Shown here: positions 6,542 to 9,298 of the stretch, in pieces
Position numbering within the stretch: position 1 is the stretch's first letter
How the letters are laid out: every line of letters begins with the position of its first letter
Assembly (NCBI GenBank): GCA_005884605.1
Contig: VBBE01000119.1
Location: 1 to 9,298 of the forward strand
Origin: Candidatus Bathyarchaeota archaeon
GTDB taxonomy: Archaea; Thermoproteota; Bathyarchaeia; 40CM-2-53-6
Reading direction: 5' to 3'
Length of the DNA: 9,298 bases
The notes under the pieces: model-generated
Database searches by the model: none
The model's input: only the letters and a program-made list of their open reading frames with translations
Told to the model about the DNA's origin: nothing
Made by a program: the position numbers and the translations under genes

Positions 6542-8233
6542 CTACTTGAGCATCGGCATTTGTATGCTGTTTGCCTTGGCGATTTTTCTCGCCGCTGTAT
6601 ACCCGGCGTCAGCATGTCTCACGATCCCTATCCCCGGATCAGTAGTCAATACCCGTTCGAGCTTTCCCGCAGCATCAGGCGTCCCATCGGCAACCAGACA
6701 CATCCCGGCGTGAATACTATACCCCATTCCCACGCCGCCCCCTTGATGCACGCTCACCCAAGTCGCACCGGCAGCCGTGTTCAGAAGGGCGTTTAGAATC
6801 GGCCAGTCAGCAATGGCATCACTACCGTCGAGCATTCCCTCCGTCTCTCGGCGAGGAGACGCGACGCTTCCGCAATCTAGATGATCCCTGCCAATCCAAA
6901 TAGGCCCAGCAAGCTTTCCATTAGCCACCATTTCATTTATCAATCCTCCAAACTTGGCTCGTTCTCCAAATCCGAGCCAGCACACTCTGGCTGGTAGCCC
7001 TTGGAACTTCACCTCTTTCTGAGCTTTACGAATCCATCGAGAGAGGCCGCCGTCTTGGGGAAAGGTGGAGAGAACTAGATCATCGATCTTGCGAATATCT
7101 TCTGGATCTCCAGCTAGCGAAGTCCATCTGAACGGTCCCCTGCCCTCACAAAACATTGGCCTGATGTATCTTTGAACAAATCCCGGGAACTCAAACGCGT
7201 TCTTCAATCCAGCGTCCAGGGCACGCTGTCGAATATTGTTCCCATACTCGAAGGCGACAGCCCCCCGTCGAGACATAGCAATCATTGTCCTCACATGTTT
7301 GAGAATACTTCGAGTCGCCTTCTTCAGATAATCCTCCGGATCGGATCGGCGCAGAGAATCCGCCTCTTTCTTTGAAAGACCCTCCGGAAAATAGCCGTTC
7401 AACGGATCATGAGCTGAGGTTTGATCGGTCACAACATCAGGAATCACGTGACGCCTCAGAAGTTCCGGGTGCACCTCTGCAGCATTTCCAAGGAGGGCAA
7501 CGCTACGTGGAACTCGATCTCGCTTCGCCTGCCGAACTATGTCTAGAGCTTCATCCAAATCGTCAGTAAAACTTTGCAGATAACCATGGCGAATTCTTTT
7601 CTCAATCGCCTCTTTGTCGATCTCTACCGCCAGAGCAACGCCATCATTCATCGTAACCGCCAAGGGCTGGGCACCTCCCATTTCGCCCAGACCCGCAGTC
7701 AACACTAGTCTACCTGCAAGTGTTCCGTGAAAGTGTTCCTTTGCAACGGCTGCGAGCGTTTCGTAGGTACCCTGAAGGATCCCCTGAGTTCCAATGAAGG
7801 CCCATGAACCCGCCGTCATCTGTCCGTACATTATGAGACCTTTCTGCTCGAGCTCGTAGAAGTAATCCCATGTAGCCCACTTTGGAACAATCATGCTGTT
7901 AACAATCAATACCCGCGGAGCCAGATTATGGGTTTTGAACACCGCTACCGGCTTGCCACTTTGGATGAGAAGAGTCTGATCTTCTCCAAGGTTCTCCAGA
8001 CTCTCAAGCGTTGCTTCAAGCGCCTTCCAAGATCTTGCAGCTCGTCCCGTCCCCCCATACACGATCAAGTGATCCGGGTCTTTCGCGACCTCTGGATCCA
8101 AAACGTTGTGAAGCATCCGGTAGGCACCTTCTACCTGCCAGCTCCTACAGTGCAGCTTTGTCCCAGTTATCGCGGAGATCCGCCTTCGCTGTTTCAATAC
8201 TGAAGAAACTCGAGGACGTCTCTTCTGCGTCAA
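6542..8233 (-). CDS. hutU: Urocanate hydratase (urocanase)
   Basis: This cytoplasmic NAD+-dependent enzyme adds water to urocanate to give 4-imidazolone-5-propanoate, the second step of histidine breakdown. The 563 residues equal the normal family length. Family blocks run throughout: [19 protein letters not shown] (23-41), [12 protein letters not shown] (58-69), [19 protein letters not shown] (138-156), [19 protein letters not shown] (183-201), [12 protein letters not shown] (270-281), [15 protein letters not shown] (356-370), [18 protein letters not shown] (447-464) and [14 protein letters not shown] (498-511). C418 in [10 protein letters not shown] corresponds by spacing from the C-terminus to the active-site Cys410 of the Pseudomonas enzyme. 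The start is TTG 8233-8231, which overlaps the hutI stop as TTGA, with a GAGG ribosome site 5 nt upstream, so the two genes are translationally coupled. It ends tail to tail with cofE. Confidence 0.97.
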   Translation of the reverse strand: MTQKRRPRVSSVLKQRRRISAITGTKLHCRSWQVEGAYRMLHNVLDPEVAKDPDHLIVYGGTGRAARSWKALEATLESLENLGEDQTLLIQSGKPVAVFKTHNLAPRVLIVNSMIVPKWATWDYFYELEQKGLIMYGQMTAGSWAFIGTQGILQGTYETLAAVAKEHFHGTLAGRLVLTAGLGEMGGAQPLAVTMNDGVALAVEIDKEAIEKRIRHGYLQSFTDDLDEALDIVRQAKRDRVPRSVALLGNAAEVHPELLRRHVIPDVVTDQTSAHDPLNGYFPEGLSKKEADSLRRSDPEDYLKKATRSILKHVRTMIAMSRRGAVAFEYGNNIRQRALDAGLKNAFEFPGFVQRYIRPMFCEGRGPFRWTSLAGDPEDIRKIDDLVLSTFPQDGGLSRWIRKAQKEVKFQGLPARVCWLGFGERAKFGGLINEMVANGKLAGPIWIGRDHLDCGSVASPRRETEGMLDGSDAIADWPILNALLNTAAGATWVSVHQGGGVGMGYSIHAGMCLVADGTPDAAGKLERVLTTDPGIGIVRHADAGYTAARKIAKANSIQMPMLK

Positions 8234-9298
8234 CGAATCCTCTTACCGTCCCTCACTACGCACTTGCCTCCGATAAGGACATTGTCAACTATCCGTTCAC
8301 CATATGTGTATCCGATCCATCTGTGATTGGGTACTCGCAAAGTCACAAGGTCTGCCTCTTTGCCGACATGGAGGCTTCCAACTCTATTCTCCAGTCCCAG
8401 CGCCTTCGCCGCGTTGATCGTTATTGCTCGGATTATTTCGGAAGCTTTCATTCGCAGTTCTCGCGACGCAAGAGCAGCGACGGTCAACTGGCCGAGCATC
8501 CAGTTGGAAGGGCTAAAGTCGGTCCCCAGGGCCACGGGAAGGCCTAGGGCAAGCATGCCCCGAGCATCTGCCTTCTCTCCGTTGAGCACGCTGAGTGATG
8601 ATGCGGGCAGCACGACCGGGGTTACTTTCGTTTCAGCCATCTTTTCGAGCTGTTTCGTTGGGGAGTGAACAAGATGGTCTGCAGAAGTAGTGTGGAGTTT
8701 GTTTGCTATTTCAGCCCCTCCACTATCCGTGAATTGGTCGGCGTGTATCTTGAGTTTCAGACCGAGCTTCCGAGCTTTCCCAAGAATCCTTCCCGATTCG
8801 AGCGAATCGAACGCGCCCCCTTCACAGAATACGTCACAGAACTCCGCTAGACCCGCCCGGGAAATTTGCGGTAGCATTTCGTCAATCACATCCGTAGCGT
8901 ATTCCGATGAAACCTCTCCAAAGGGCACTGCATGAGCACCCATGAACGTAGGGACGACACGGCAGGCGTGATACTTCTTGAGACGATTAGTCGTTCTGAG
9001 AATCTTGAACTCCTGGTCGTCTCTGAGACCGTAGCCACTCTTTATCTCAACGGTAGTTGAGCCGGATTCAAGACAAGTATCGAGTCTCTGTTTTCCAGAT
9101 TGAAACAGCGACTCTGAGCTGGCTTGACGAGTTCGGTTCACTGTCTCGATTATTCCTCCACCTTTGCGAAGAACTTCCAAGTATGAAGCTCCCTCGATCC
9201 TAGATTGGAACTCGGCTTCGCGAGCTCCCGCGAAGACCAGATGTGTGTGAGGATCCACGAAGCCAGGCATGATAATTTCGTCCGCAGCATCTAATGTC
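8230..9298 (-). CDS. hutI: Imidazolonepropionase, 5' end beyond window
   Basis: This metal-dependent amidohydrolase opens the ring of 4-imidazolone-5-propanoate to N-formimino-L-glutamate, the third step of the hut pathway. The frame is open through the right edge: nine codons (TLDAADEII) precede [10 protein letters not shown], and relatives have 50-60 residues before this block, so ATG 9270 is internal and the true start lies outside. Counting from that Met, the metal ligands are H8 and H10 ([10 protein letters not shown]), H176 (KIHADQF) and D251 (GTDFSPSNW). Also seen are the EIKSGYGL block (75-82), FMGAHAVP (109-116) and ADHLVH (197-202). The C-terminus keeps the composite beta-domain wording of amidohydrolases ([12 protein letters not shown]). 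It overlaps hutU by 4 nt. Confidence 0.96.
   Translation of the reverse strand, partial: TLDAADEIIMPGFVDPHTHLVFAGAREAEFQSRIEGASYLEVLRKGGGIIETVNRTRQASSESLFQSGKQRLDTCLESGSTTVEIKSGYGLRDDQEFKILRTTNRLKKYHACRVVPTFMGAHAVPFGEVSSEYATDVIDEMLPQISRAGLAEFCDVFCEGGAFDSLESGRILGKARKLGLKLKIHADQFTDSGGAEIANKLHTTSADHLVHSPTKQLEKMAETKVTPVVLPASSLSVLNGEKADARGMLALGLPVALGTDFSPSNWMLGQLTVAALASRELRMKASEIIRAITINAAKALGLENRVGSLHVGKEADLVTLRVPNHRWIGYTYGERIVDNVLIGGKCVVRDGKRIR
8235..8243 (-). promoter_or_regulatory. Ribosome-binding site deciding the TTG start of hutU
   Basis: On the minus strand AAGAGGATTCG precedes the TTG at 8233, giving GAGG at a 5-nt spacing inside the end of hutI. No ATG or GTG lies between it and the conserved urocanase sequence until well inside the domain. 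Confidence 0.5.

Noticed and set aside
6519..6713. Plus-strand open frame with a GTG start and a membrane-helix-like N-terminus
   Set aside because: All but its first 23 bases are antisense to the conserved hutU C-terminus; the hydrophobic wording is a by-product of the complementary codons, and no ribosome site stands out.
1..9298. CRISPR arrays, insertion sequences, integrase or phage genes
   Set aside because: No direct-repeat arrays, terminal inverted repeats, transposase or phage motifs were found; gene content is metabolic and transport.

Overview
The window looks like chromosomal DNA from an archaeon. The S-adenosylhomocysteine hydrolase ends in the short archaeal way (LQQKYLQSWQS) and lacks the bacterial/eukaryotic DHYRY tail. 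A coenzyme F420 gamma-glutamyl ligase (CofE family) is present. Two genes encode archaeal-looking surface or transport proteins, and several genes start with TTG or GTG and lack a strong Shine-Dalgarno. Base composition is near 50% GC with no halophile-type acidic bias, so I do not favour a haloarchaeon. A Thermoproteota/Nitrososphaeria-like or Thermoplasmata-like heterotroph is a guess, not a demonstrated placement.

Left part (1-2123, minus strand): a tight three-gene operon. In transcription order it holds an inner-membrane permease of the NitT/TauT type, its ATPase (10-nt overlap), and 2 nt further on a small membrane-anchored extracytoplasmic protein that runs off the left edge. No substrate-binding protein is visible. 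A gene-free stretch (2124-2444) follows and holds a 12-bp palindrome and phased GCACA/TGTGC motifs. Next is ahcY (2445-3695, minus), full length with its catalytic and NAD-binding residues.

Middle and right part (3696-9298): a histidine-utilisation (hut) locus split into two convergent units. On the plus strand, hutH (histidine ammonia-lyase) is followed after 1 nt by a cofE-like ligase. On the minus strand, hutI (imidazolonepropionase, cut by the right edge) overlaps hutU (urocanase) by 4 nt. The two units end tail to tail around a 271-bp spacer (6271-6541).

How it works together: HutH deaminates histidine to urocanate, HutU hydrates this to imidazolonepropionate, and HutI opens the ring to N-formimino-L-glutamate. 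The last step to glutamate (HutG, HutF/HutG-deformylase or formiminotransferase) is not in the window. The CofE-like enzyme uses L-glutamate, the end product of the pathway, which makes its coupling to hutH the most interesting association here. ahcY, divergent from hutH, belongs to the methyl cycle and may be only a neighbour. I found no mobile element, CRISPR array, rRNA or tRNA.
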